A stretch of DNA of 8,115 nt from Paracoccaceae bacterium (GTDB lineage: Bacteria > Pseudomonadota > Alphaproteobacteria > Rhodobacterales > Rhodobacteraceae): assembly GCA_026997055.1 (NCBI GenBank), contig JALWJU010000039.1, positions 1 to 8,115 of the forward strand, given 5' to 3'. Shown here piece after piece: positions 1 through 6,149 of this stretch. The position numbers and the translations under genes were made by a program. Within the stretch, counting starts at the first letter, position 1; every line of letters starts with the position of its first letter. Under the pieces are notes generated by a model. That model made no database searches. It saw only the letters and a program-made list of their open reading frames with translations, and was not told where the DNA came from.

Positions 1-30
1 GGTCTATACGCCGAACATGATGAGGTAGCG
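1..30 (+). repeat. Direct repeat, left copy, flanking the LysE gene
   Basis: Bases 1-30 match 714-744 with one substitution (position 19, G versus C) and one inserted A after the GAGGTA block. The repeat covers the end of the putative terminase frame and the GAGG ribosome-binding motif that serves gpW in the right copy. The left copy may extend further left, outside the window. Together the copies bracket the reverse-strand exporter. Confidence 0.85.
2..28 (+). CDS. C-terminal end of an upstream gene, probably phage terminase large subunit (partial)
   Basis: The first in-frame codons read VYTPNMMR followed by TAG at 26-28. The same octapeptide with one change (VYTPNIMR, then TAA) occurs at 715-741 just before the gpW-like gene. 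Both copies end at the same codon, and the single internal difference is a sense change (ATG to ATC), as expected for a coding 3' end. In lambda-like phages the gene directly upstream of gpW is the large terminase, so a terminase C-terminus is the likeliest identity. This rests on synteny: too little protein is visible to recognise the family itself. Confidence 0.45.
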   Translation, partial: VYTPNMMR

Positions 31-40
31 CATGCGTCGG

Positions 41-634
41 TCAGCTGCGGAGCGTCGACAGGAGGGACAGCAGAAGGAGCGCTGCCATCGTGTAGTTGAA
101 CAGCGCAAGGCGCGCGGGGTTGCTCAGTAGCCTGCGGATGAAGCTGCCTGCCAGCGTCCATGTCGCGGTGATGAACGGGGACATCGCCCCGAATATGAAG
201 GCCGCCATTAGGATGCCAAACATGTCGCCATCGGGAACAAAAGCCGCGATGGCAGAGGTGGCGATGGTCCACGCCTTTGGGTTCACCCACTGAAAGGCGG
301 CCGCCTGGAGAAAGCCCAGGGGGCGGCCTGAAGCCCCATCCTCGCTCGGCGCGCTTGCCGTGGCGATCTTCCATGCAAGCCACAACAGGTAGGCGATGCT
401 GACAGCCTTGAGAATGCCATAGAGCCCGGGAAACGCGGCAAAGACCTGCATGAGGCCGGTGCCTACCAGCAGCAACATGACCGCGAAACCGAAGGCAATA
501 CCCAGGATATGGGGCACCGTTCGAACGAGGCCGAAATTCGTGCCGGACGCCATGACCATCAGGTTGTTCGGCCCCGGCGTGGCCGAAGCCACGAAGGCAA
601 ACATCACGAATGCGGAAAAGAAACCCTCTTGCAT
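41..634 (-). CDS. LysE/RhtB family amino-acid exporter
   Basis: A 197-residue inner-membrane protein of the LysE/RhtB translocator superfamily, which exports amino acids or their derivatives using the proton gradient. The family N-terminal signature TPGPNN is at residues 19-24, followed by the typical MVMASGTNFG stretch. QWVNPKAW at 115-122 is the usual mid-protein motif. Hydrophobic segments fall roughly at 5-18, 40-61, 67-91, 106-131, 138-163 and 178-195, the family's usual six, and the length (about 200 aa) is normal. Residue pattern alone cannot fix the substrate. The start at 634 gives a canonical N-terminus. No strong Shine-Dalgarno is seen; on the minus strand TTGCCT (669-664) and TACCTT (646-641), 17 bp apart, could be a weak promoter giving a near-leaderless mRNA. 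The gene opposes every phage gene, sampled lines look lower in GC than the portal, and it is bracketed by direct repeats, so it is probably inserted cargo. Confidence 0.9.
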   Translation of the reverse strand: MQEGFFSAFVMFAFVASATPGPNNLMVMASGTNFGLVRTVPHILGIAFGFAVMLLLVGTGLMQVFAAFPGLYGILKAVSIAYLLWLAWKIATASAPSEDGASGRPLGFLQAAAFQWVNPKAWTIATSAIAAFVPDGDMFGILMAAFIFGAMSPFITATWTLAGSFIRRLLSNPARLALFNYTMAALLLLSLLSTLRS

Positions 635-657
635 TCCACAAAGGTAATGAATGCTGA

Positions 658-741
658 CCCATCAGGCAAGCCGGTTCATCTGGCGGGTCACGCACCCCAG
701 GCAGGAAACGGCGGGTCTATACGCCGAACATCATGAGGTAA
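658..741 (+). pseudogene. Duplicated terminase 3' end (or the true terminase end separated by the insertion)
   Basis: After an in-frame stop at 655-657, the frame reads 27 codons to TAA at 739-741, ending in a basic tail, GRKRRVYTPNIMR. The last eight residues match the reading frame at the window start. The segment lies just before gpW, where the terminase large subunit gene ends in lambda-like phages. There is no start codon or body, so it is read as a remnant left when the LysE-bearing segment was inserted. Whether homology reaches left of 714 cannot be tested here because the left copy is cut by the window edge. Confidence 0.45.
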
Positions 742-744
742 GCG
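714..744 (+). repeat. Direct repeat, right copy, flanking the LysE gene
   Basis: This is the partner of bases 1-30. It contains the GAGG (735-738) that is the apparent ribosome-binding site of the gpW-like gene starting at 745. The duplication therefore restores both a terminase stop codon on the left and a translation start signal on the right. Confidence 0.85.
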
Positions 745-960
745 ATGACCCTTGCAGAGATGCAGGCGCAGCTCGACGCGCTGCTGGCGGCCCGGTTCCG
801 GGGCATCCGGTCGGTGAGCTACGAGGGGAAGACCGTGACCTATGGCAGTGATGCCGAGATGGCGCACGCCATTGCCGATCTGGAAGCGCGCATCGCCACC
901 GAAACCGGCACAACGGCCAACCGCCGCGTGACCCGCGTCACTGCTTCCAAGGGTCTCTGA
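745..960 (+). CDS. gpW-like phage head-tail connector protein
   Basis: A 71-residue protein similar in size and pattern to lambda gpW (68 aa), which binds below the portal to complete the head before tail attachment. It begins with a helix (residues 2-17, TLAEMQAQLDALLAAR), followed by a beta-hairpin-like segment (SVSYEGKTVTYGSDAEM, about 23-39), a second helix (HAIADLEARIATETG, about 40-54) and a basic tail with RRVTRVTASKG. This helix-hairpin-helix order is the gpW fold. GAGG at 735-738 precedes the ATG by 6 bases. It sits immediately upstream of the portal, as W precedes B in lambda, with one base between stop and next start. Function is known for the family; assignment here rests on length, pattern and position. 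Confidence 0.82.
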   Translation: MTLAEMQAQLDALLAARFRGIRSVSYEGKTVTYGSDAEMAHAIADLEARIATETGTTANRRVTRVTASKGL

Positions 961-961
961 A

Positions 962-2425
962 ATGGCGGTGATGGCAGGCCTGCGCAGGCGGATCGGGGCC
1001 TTCATCGGCGGCTTCGAGGCCGGGCTGCAGGGCCGGCGGCTCATGCGCTTCCAGGCGAGCCGCGCGCACGTCAACACGCTGATCGCCCAGGCGGGGCCGA
1101 CGATCACCGCCCGCGCCCGCTGGCTGGTGCGCAACAACGGCTATGCGCTGAATGCACTCGAAAGCTGGACCGGCAACGCAGTGGGCGACGGCGTCAAGCC
1201 GACCTCGAAGGTGGAGGACGAAGCCCGAAAATCGGCAATCCAGTCCCTCTGGCAGGAATGGGTGGCGGAGGCGGATGCCGAGGGGTTGACCGATTTCTAC
1301 GGGCTGCAGCGCCGCGCCGCGCGGGAGCTGTTTCTGGCCGGCGAGGTGTTCTTCCGCTTTCGCCCGCGCCGGCCGGAGGACGGTCTGTCGGTTCCCCTGC
1401 AACTGCAGATGATCCCCTCGGAAATGCTGCCGCTCGATGACAACCGCGACCTGCCCGGCGGCGGGATGATCCGGCAGGGGGTGGAGTTCGACCCCATCGG
1501 CCGGCGCGTGGCCTACCACTTCCTGCGCCGTCATCCGGGGGATGTGACGGAAACCGGGCAAGCCGGCGAACAGGTGCGCGTGCCGGCCTCCGAGGTCATC
1601 CACGTCATCGACCCGGTCGAGGCCGGCCAGGTGCGGGGCGTCTCGCGCTTCGCACCCGCCATCGTCAAGCTGTTCTTCCTCGACCAGTACGACGATGCCG
1701 AGCTCGAGCGGAAGAAGGTCAGCTCGATGTTTGCCCTGTTCGTGACCTCGCCGCAGGTGGATGCACCGCTGGACTCGCCCGACGAGCCGCTCGCGGTGGA
1801 GCCCGGACAGGTGGTGCGGCTCGATCCGGGCGAAGCCATCGACACGCCCTCGCCGCCTGACAGCGGCCCGACCTACGAGCCGTTCCAGTACCGGACCCTG
1901 CTGCAGGTGTCAGCCGCGCTGGGCGTGCCGTATTCCTATGTCAGCAACGATCTCGCCAAGGCCAACTTCGCCAACTCGCGCCTCTCCATCATCGAGTTCC
2001 GCCGGAGGCTCTCGGCCTGGCAGCACCGGGTTCTGATCCACCAGCTGTGCAAGCCGGTCTGGGCGCGGTGGATGGACACCGCAGTGGTGGCAGGCGCGCT
2101 GGATCTGCCGGATTACGCCGCCAACCGCCGCGCCTGGCTGAAGGCCGAGTGGCTGCCGCCCAAATGGGACTGGGTCGATCCGTTGAAGGACATCTCGGCC
2201 GAAGTCGCCGAGATCGAGGCGGGTCTCAAGAGCCGGTCCATGGCGATGGCGCAGCGCGGGTATGACGCTGACCGGGTGGATGCGGAGATCGCCGCCGACC
2301 GCGCGCGCGAGGCGAAATACGGCCTCGACTTCCGCCGCCCCGGCTCGCCGGCGCAGGGGGCCGCACAGCTTGTCGATACGCCGAGCGATACACCGGCCGA
2401 CACCACGGAAACCACAAACCCATGA
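962..2425 (+). CDS. Lambda-type phage portal protein
   Basis: A 487-residue portal of the lambda gpB type (533 aa in lambda). Twelve copies form the ring at one capsid vertex through which DNA is packaged, and which receives the connector and tail. Family landmarks are the N-terminal block around residues 50-80 (RARWLVRNNGYALNALESWTGNAVGDGVKP, with the typical NNGYA..A...W..N.VG.G), and the stretch at about 315-355 containing SAALGVPYSYVSNDLAKANF and then SRLSIIEFRRRLSAWQ, which is the most conserved part of this family. The C-terminus (about 465-487) is a low-complexity Thr/Pro/Asp tail. The start at 962 follows the gpW stop by one base, with AAGGG at 949-953 as a modest Shine-Dalgarno. The stop overlaps the protease start by an ATGA junction, suggesting translational coupling. 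No disruption is seen. Confidence 0.95.
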   Translation: MAVMAGLRRRIGAFIGGFEAGLQGRRLMRFQASRAHVNTLIAQAGPTITARARWLVRNNGYALNALESWTGNAVGDGVKPTSKVEDEARKSAIQSLWQEWVAEADAEGLTDFYGLQRRAARELFLAGEVFFRFRPRRPEDGLSVPLQLQMIPSEMLPLDDNRDLPGGGMIRQGVEFDPIGRRVAYHFLRRHPGDVTETGQAGEQVRVPASEVIHVIDPVEAGQVRGVSRFAPAIVKLFFLDQYDDAELERKKVSSMFALFVTSPQVDAPLDSPDEPLAVEPGQVVRLDPGEAIDTPSPPDSGPTYEPFQYRTLLQVSAALGVPYSYVSNDLAKANFANSRLSIIEFRRRLSAWQHRVLIHQLCKPVWARWMDTAVVAGALDLPDYAANRRAWLKAEWLPPKWDWVDPLKDISAEVAEIEAGLKSRSMAMAQRGYDADRVDAEIAADRAREAKYGLDFRRPGSPAQGAAQLVDTPSDTPADTTETTNP

Positions 2426-3705
2426 CCCGAACCGACCTGCTTGCCCGCCGGCTGGCTGCCCGCCCGTTGGCGCTGGCCCCGCGCGCCGTCGAGGCGCTTC
2501 TGGGCGAAACCCCGGCGCTACAAGCCAGTGGCACCGGCTGGCAGATGACCGAGGACGGCATCGGGCATCTGCCCATACTCGGTCCGCTGGTGCAGCGCGG
2601 TGACTGGCTGACCGGGCTGTTCGGGATCATGAGCTACGACGACATCGCGGCGGCGGCCGAGGCGGCCTTCACCGACCCCGGCACACGCGCGGTGCTGATG
2701 GAAATCGACAGCCCCGGCGGCGAGGTGGCCGGGCTGTTCGATCTCGTCGATCGCCTGGAGGCACTGAAGATGGACACCGGCAAGCCGCTTTGGGCCATTG
2801 CCCGGGAACAGGCGCTGTCGGCGGGTTATGCGATTGCTTCGGTGGCGGATCGGTTGCTTGTCACGCAAACCGGCGAGGTGGGCTCGGTCGGCGTCATTGC
2901 CGTGCACGTGGACCAGAGCGCCCAGGACCAGAAAAATGGGCAAAAGTACACCCTGATCCATGCCGGGGCGAAGAAGGTGGACGGCAACCCGCACATTCCG
3001 CTCTCGCCCGAGGCGCTGGCCAGCATCCAGGCCGACGTCGACGATCTCTACGCCCGGCTTGTCGCCCGGGTGGCCCGCGCGCGGGGGATGAGCCCCGAGG
3101 CCATCGCCGCCACCGAGGCCGCCATCTACCGCGGGCAACACGCCATCGCGGCCGGGCTGGCCGACGGCATCGCCACGCTGGAAGGCGCGCATGCCGCGCT
3201 GCTGGCCGCGCTTGATACCCCACCACTCACCACACGCAAAACCCTTGAAACGGAAAGGATCGACACCATGGCAGTGAAAGGCAAACCGGATGCGAAACCG
3301 GCGGCGCAGGAAACAACGGAGGCGGGAACGGTTGCGCCCGAGATGGGGGCGACGCCCGAGGCAACTGCCCCGGTCGAGGAAACGACCCCCGTTCAGGCCG
3401 TGACGCCCGCGCCTCTGCCGACCACGGCGAAACCCGACCCGGCCGAGCAGATCCGCGAACAGGCCGCAGAGATTGCCGAGATCGCGGCCCAGGCCTCGCG
3501 GCTCGGGCTGACCATCGATGCGGCCGAGGCCGTCCGCGCCGGCACCTCCCCCGATGCCCTGCGCCGGGCCGTGCTCGAGCAGCTGGCGAAGACCACCGAT
3601 GCCACCATCGTCGCCTCCATCGCCCCGCCCACGGCCGAGCCCGCGCCGACCGAAAGCCCTCTGATCGCGGCAGCAAAAGCTGCTGCCGCAAACGCCACCT
3701 CCTGA
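2422..3705 (+). CDS. S49-family (gpC-like) head maturation protease with fused C-terminal scaffold domain
   Basis: A 427-residue protein. Residues about 45-260 form an SppA/ClpP-fold serine protease of family S49, as in lambda gpC (439 aa), which processes the procapsid from inside. Visible motifs are MEIDSPGGEVAGLFDLVDRL (93-112), ALSAGYAIAS with the expected nucleophile Ser133, GEVGSVGVIAVHVD (151-164), and AKKVDGNPH with Lys184/185 as the candidate general base. The 52-residue gap from Ser133 to Lys185 matches what I recall for the lambda gpC Ser/Lys dyad. A Lys/Pro/Thr/Glu-rich linker (about 284-342) leads to an alanine-rich helical scaffold region (about 343-427). The ATG overlaps the portal stop (ATGA). 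A strong internal start lies at 3268. The gene is intact. Confidence 0.93.
   Translation: MTRTDLLARRLAARPLALAPRAVEALLGETPALQASGTGWQMTEDGIGHLPILGPLVQRGDWLTGLFGIMSYDDIAAAAEAAFTDPGTRAVLMEIDSPGGEVAGLFDLVDRLEALKMDTGKPLWAIAREQALSAGYAIASVADRLLVTQTGEVGSVGVIAVHVDQSAQDQKNGQKYTLIHAGAKKVDGNPHIPLSPEALASIQADVDDLYARLVARVARARGMSPEAIAATEAAIYRGQHAIAAGLADGIATLEGAHAALLAALDTPPLTTRKTLETERIDTMAVKGKPDAKPAAQETTEAGTVAPEMGATPEATAPVEETTPVQAVTPAPLPTTAKPDPAEQIREQAAEIAEIAAQASRLGLTIDAAEAVRAGTSPDALRRAVLEQLAKTTDATIVASIAPPTAEPAPTESPLIAAAKAAAANATS
3251..3259 (+). promoter_or_regulatory. Internal ribosome-binding site for the nested scaffold protein
   Basis: CGGAAAGGA lies 8 bases upstream of the in-frame ATG at 3268, inside the protease gene. 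Such a purine-rich, well-spaced site is conspicuous in this GC-rich coding sequence and sits exactly at the protease/scaffold boundary, which is why the start is taken as real. Confidence 0.75.
3268..3705 (+). CDS. Nested in-frame capsid scaffold protein (Nu3-like)
   Basis: Starting at an in-frame ATG within the protease gene, this gives a 145-residue product identical to residues 283-427 of the long protein. In lambda, the scaffold Nu3 is made from an internal start in gene C in the same way, and it guides assembly of the capsid shell before being removed. Here a Lys-rich N-terminus and a Pro/Thr/Glu/Ala-rich flexible segment are followed by a predicted helix (PAEQIREQAAEIAEIAAQAS, around residues 58-77 of the short form), a LGLTIDAAEAVRAG segment, and a poly-Ala C-terminus. 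This low-complexity, helical, acidic composition is typical of scaffolds. The ribosome-binding site at 3251-3259 supports independent translation. Expression is inferred from the site and the lambda parallel. Confidence 0.75.
   Translation: MAVKGKPDAKPAAQETTEAGTVAPEMGATPEATAPVEETTPVQAVTPAPLPTTAKPDPAEQIREQAAEIAEIAAQASRLGLTIDAAEAVRAGTSPDALRRAVLEQLAKTTDATIVASIAPPTAEPAPTESPLIAAAKAAAANATS
3667..3689 (+). other. Perfect 9-bp stem-loop near the end of the protease/scaffold gene
   Basis: GCGGCAGCA (3667-3675) pairs perfectly with TGCTGCCGC (3681-3689) across a 5-base loop. It lies 14 bases before the scaffold stop codon and about 30 before the decoration-protein start. No T-run follows, so it is not a typical intrinsic terminator. 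It may stabilise or pause the mRNA ahead of the highly expressed decoration and capsid genes, or may simply result from alanine and lysine codons. Confidence 0.4.
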
Positions 3706-3720
3706 TGAAGGACCCCCACC

Positions 3721-4101
3721 ATGCCCGTTCTCACCCAGCCGCCCTCGATGGGCGATCTCCTCAAGTACGAGGAGAACCCCGACTACTGCCGCGAAACCGT
3801 GACGCTCCTGGCCGGCACCGATTACCCCCTCGGCGCCGTGCTTGGAAAGATCACCGCCAGCGGAAAGTACAAGCTCTCGCCCGATACCGGCACCGACGGG
3901 TCCGAGGTTGCCGTCGCGGTGCTGATCGAGGCCGTCGACGCCACGGCCGCCGATGCCACGGGTCTGATCGTGGCGCGCGGGCCGGTGATAGTCTCGAAGG
4001 CGCAGCTCAACTTTGACGCCACCGTCGGCACCGCCGCCAAGATCGCCACCAAGGAAGGCCAGCTGGCCGCCGCCGGGATCGTGCCGCGCGATGCGGCCTG
4101 A
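3721..4101 (+). CDS. gpD-like capsid decoration (head stabilisation) protein
   Basis: A 126-residue protein of the lambda gpD family (110 aa in lambda), whose trimers clamp the outside of the expanded capsid at threefold sites. Family pattern is visible: an N-terminal arm (about 1-20) with DLLKYEENPDYCRETVTLLAGTDYPLGAVLGKIT at 12-45, where a flexible arm is followed by the first beta elements, then a VAVLIEAVDATAADATGLIVARGPVIVSKAQL core (about 64-95), typical of the 'allowing alternative values, then parameter' beta structure in this family. AAGGA at 3708-3712, 8 bases before the ATG, is a good ribosome-binding site. It follows the scaffold stop by 15 bases and precedes the capsid gene by 32, exactly the lambda C-D-E order. 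Confidence 0.9.
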   Translation: MPVLTQPPSMGDLLKYEENPDYCRETVTLLAGTDYPLGAVLGKITASGKYKLSPDTGTDGSEVAVAVLIEAVDATAADATGLIVARGPVIVSKAQLNFDATVGTAAKIATKEGQLAAAGIVPRDAA

Positions 4102-4133
4102 TCCATCCCCCATTCCCATCCGGAGAAAATCTG

Positions 4134-5153
4134 ATGCCTGCCATCATCAACCCGTTCGACGCGGGCGGATATTCCCTCGCGGAAATGACCCGCGCCATCA
4201 ACATCCTGCCCAACATCTACACCCGCCTCGGCCAGCTCGGCCTGTTCCGCTTCGAGGGCATCACCCAGCGCACGGTCGTGATCGAGGCCCGCGAGGGCGT
4301 GCTGTCGCTGCTGCCCTCGGTGCCGCTGGGCGCCCCGGCTACCGTCGGCACCCGCGAGGGCCGCACCATGCGCTCCTTCGCGGTGCCGTGGATCCCGCAT
4401 AACGACGTGATCCTGCCGGCCGACATCCAGGGGGTGCGGGCGATCGGCTCGGGCAACGATGCCGACCCGCTGGTTGCCGTCATGACCCGCAAGCTGACCC
4501 TGATGCGCAACAAGCACGCCCAGACCCGCGAGTACATGGAGATCAATGCGCTCAGGGGCATCGTCAAGGATGGGGCCGGGACCACGCTCTATGACTACTT
4601 CACCGAGTTCGGCATCACCCGGCAGGAGACCGACTTCGTCCTTGGCACCGCCGGGACCAAGGTGCAGCAGAAGGTGCGCGCCGTCCTGCGCCAGATCGAG
4701 ACGGAACTCAAGGGCGAGACCATGACCGGCGTGCGTGCCCTTGTCAGCCCCGAGTTCTTCGACAAGCTGATCGGGCATGCGACTGTCGAGACCGCCTACC
4801 AGTACTACGCCTCCGGCGCCCAGCCGCTCCGCGAGGACATGCGCCGCGCCTTCCCCTTTGCCGGCATCCTGTTCGAGGAATACAACGCCTCCGTCACGCT
4901 CTCGAACGGCACCACCGAGCGGCTGATCCCGGCGGGTGAGGGTATTGCCTTCCCCATGGGCACCATCGACACCTTCACCACCTACGGCGCGCCGGCCAAT
5001 CTGATCGAAACCGCCAACACGGTCGGGCTGGAACTCTATGCCCGCCAGATGACGCGCGAGCGCGGCGACGGCATCGATCTGTTGACCGAAGCCTCGATCC
5101 TGCCGGTCAACAAGCGCCCGGCACTGGCCGTGCGGCTGTTCTCCTCGAACTGA
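4134..5153 (+). CDS. gpE-like major capsid protein
   Basis: A 339-residue major capsid protein of the lambda gpE family (341 aa in lambda), which forms the icosahedral shell with the HK97 fold. Typical segments are the N-terminal region with LAEMTRAINILPNIYTRLGQLGLF (about 15-38) and the block EGRTMRSFAVPWIPHNDVILPADIQGVRA (about 75-103), followed by the long helix region REYMEINALRGIVKDGAGTTLYDYFTEFGI (about 130-160). Later come FDKLIGHATVETAYQYYASG (about 208-227) and FPFAGILFEEYNASVT (about 238-253). There is no obvious N-terminal propeptide. GGAGA at 4122-4126 lies 7 bases before the ATG. Its stop overlaps the next start (TGATG). Confidence 0.95.
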   Translation: MPAIINPFDAGGYSLAEMTRAINILPNIYTRLGQLGLFRFEGITQRTVVIEAREGVLSLLPSVPLGAPATVGTREGRTMRSFAVPWIPHNDVILPADIQGVRAIGSGNDADPLVAVMTRKLTLMRNKHAQTREYMEINALRGIVKDGAGTTLYDYFTEFGITRQETDFVLGTAGTKVQQKVRAVLRQIETELKGETMTGVRALVSPEFFDKLIGHATVETAYQYYASGAQPLREDMRRAFPFAGILFEEYNASVTLSNGTTERLIPAGEGIAFPMGTIDTFTTYGAPANLIETANTVGLELYARQMTRERGDGIDLLTEASILPVNKRPALAVRLFSSN

Positions 5154-5464
5154 TGACGGCCTTCGCTGCGGCCCTGGATGCGTTGTTCCAGGATATCAAC
5201 ATGGCGGTGGATGCGACCTGGTATCCGGCCGGTGGTGCGCCCGTGCCCGTCCGGGTGATCCGCAAGGCGCCGGACGAGGTCACAGCATTCGGCGCGGCGC
5301 AGATCCTGTCGGAAACCACGCTGGTCGATGCGCGTGTCTCCGAGATGGCGAACCCCAGGCCCGGCGATGGCATCTCCATCGGAGCCGAGAACTTCACCAT
5401 CCAGGGCGAGCCGAAGCGGGACCGGGATCGGCTTCTCTGGACCCTGGAACTGGTGCCGGCGTGA
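5153..5464 (+). CDS. gpFII-like head-tail joining protein
   Basis: A 103-residue protein resembling lambda gpFII (117 aa), which completes the head-tail interface by bridging connector and tail terminator. The start helix (TAFAAALDALFQDINMAVDA, 2-21) is followed by WYPAGGAPVPVRVIRKAPDEV, a beta pattern often seen in this family, then LSETTLVDARVSEMANPRPGDGISIGAENFTIQGEPKRDRDRLLWTLEL (about 52-100), in which a strand, a PRPGD turn and a terminal W.L.L strand recur. ATG overlaps the capsid stop by one base. The position directly after the capsid gene means no FI homologue is present. Identity rests on pattern plus synteny. Confidence 0.82.
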   Translation: MTAFAAALDALFQDINMAVDATWYPAGGAPVPVRVIRKAPDEVTAFGAAQILSETTLVDARVSEMANPRPGDGISIGAENFTIQGEPKRDRDRLLWTLELVPA

Positions 5465-6090
5465 AGCTGAAGATCGACTTCGAGCCTGATCTGGTGGCCA
5501 TGCTGCAGGAAGAGGTCAGGGCCGGCGAGCGGGCCGTGAAGGCGGCGATGGCCGAGGCCGGAGGGGACCTGAAACAGGCCTGGCGCCGGCAGATCATCGG
5601 CGCCGGTCTCGGCCACCGCCTGCCGCGCACGATCAGGAACCGGACCTACCCGCAGCACACCGACAGCCTCGATGCTGCCGCCTTGGTCTGGTCGAACGCC
5701 CCCGAGATCGTCTCGGCCCATGATCGCGGCGTGCTGATCCGCTCCAAGGCAGGCTTCTGGCTGGCGATCCCGCTGCCGGCCGCCGGCAAGGGGCGTGGCG
5801 GCGCGCGCCTGACGCCGGGAGAGTGGGAGAAACGGCGCGGCATGCGCCTGCGCTTCGTCTACCGCCGGCGCGGGCCATCCTTGTTGGTCGCGGACGGCCG
5901 GCTGAATACTCGGGGCCTCGGTGTCGCCTCCCGCTCCAAGACCGGCCGAGGCCGCGCCACCGTGCCGATCTTCCTGCTGGTCCCGCAAGTCAGGCTGCCG
6001 AAGCGGCTGGATCTCGACCGGGACGCCGAGCGGGCGCTCGACAGCGTGCCGGGGTTGATCGTGGCGAACTGGCTTGAAACCCGCCTCTGA
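5461..6090 (+). CDS. DUF6441-type protein in the gpZ (tail completion) position
   Basis: A 209-residue protein that I recognise as DUF6441-type, common in alphaproteobacterial prophages between the joining protein and the tail terminator. In lambda this slot is gpZ (192 aa), which tops the tail before head joining, so a tail-completion or neck role is inferred from position and size. Visible parts are an amphipathic N-terminal helix (about 12-48, ending WRRQIIGAGLG), the segment VWSNAPEIVSAHDRGVLIRSKAGFWLAIPLP (about 77-107), a very basic stretch with KRRGMRLRFVYRRRGPSLLVADG (about 124-146), and a hydrophobic VPIFLLVPQVRLPKRLD (about 168-184). The GTG start overlaps the previous stop (GTGA), so translation is probably coupled. 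The operon is interrupted immediately after this gene. Confidence 0.75.
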   Translation: MKLKIDFEPDLVAMLQEEVRAGERAVKAAMAEAGGDLKQAWRRQIIGAGLGHRLPRTIRNRTYPQHTDSLDAAALVWSNAPEIVSAHDRGVLIRSKAGFWLAIPLPAAGKGRGGARLTPGEWEKRRGMRLRFVYRRRGPSLLVADGRLNTRGLGVASRSKTGRGRATVPIFLLVPQVRLPKRLDLDRDAERALDSVPGLIVANWLETRL

Positions 6091-6099
6091 AGCCGATGC

Positions 6100-6128
6100 T
6101 CGACAGCTCCCTTCGATTGGCATATATT
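6100..6128 (+). promoter_or_regulatory. Promoter of the forward ParDE module
   Basis: TCGACA (6100-6105, one mismatch to TTGACA) and TATATT (6123-6128, one mismatch to TATAAT) are separated by 17 bp. A start of transcription near 6135 would leave about 15 bases of leader holding the AAGGAG ribosome-binding site. This gives the antitoxin its own promoter, independent of the phage late transcript. Confidence 0.6.
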
Positions 6129-6134
6129 GCCAAT
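6116..6134. promoter_or_regulatory. Palindromic operator upstream of parD
   Basis: Perfect 7-bp arms, ATTGGCA (6116-6122) and TGCCAAT (6128-6134), flank a TATAT centre. The -10 hexamer lies at the centre of the palindrome, so a bound dimer would block RNA polymerase. Ribbon-helix-helix antitoxins such as ParD characteristically repress their own operon at such sites; that ParD binds here is inferred. Confidence 0.7.
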
Positions 6135-6149
6135 GAAGGAGAATACGCC

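Noticed and set aside
32..130. Small forward ORF with a GAGG site after the left repeat copy
   Set aside because: About 32 codons, Arg/Gln-rich and antisense to the LysE C-terminus; the ribosome-binding motif is there only because the repeat duplicated it.
2518..4119. Reverse-strand open frame of 533 codons opposite the protease and decoration genes
   Set aside because: It is Gly/Arg/His-rich with no recognisable domain and lies opposite well-identified forward genes; long antisense frames are expected in GC-rich DNA with strong third-position bias.
3822..4778. Reverse-strand open frame of 318 codons opposite the decoration and capsid genes
   Set aside because: Low-complexity composition, no family resemblance, and full overlap with conserved capsid genes; a coding-strand shadow.
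5107..6123. Reverse-strand open frame of 338 codons opposite the joining and DUF6441-type genes
   Set aside because: It covers two coupled forward phage genes and has shadow-like composition (Gln/Arg/Pro-rich) with no recognisable motifs.
6096..6149. Longer N-terminus for the ParD antitoxin starting at the in-frame ATG at 6096
   Set aside because: The extra 18 codons would run through the promoter and palindromic operator; the ATG at 6150 has an AAGGAG at proper spacing and gives the normal ParD N-terminus.
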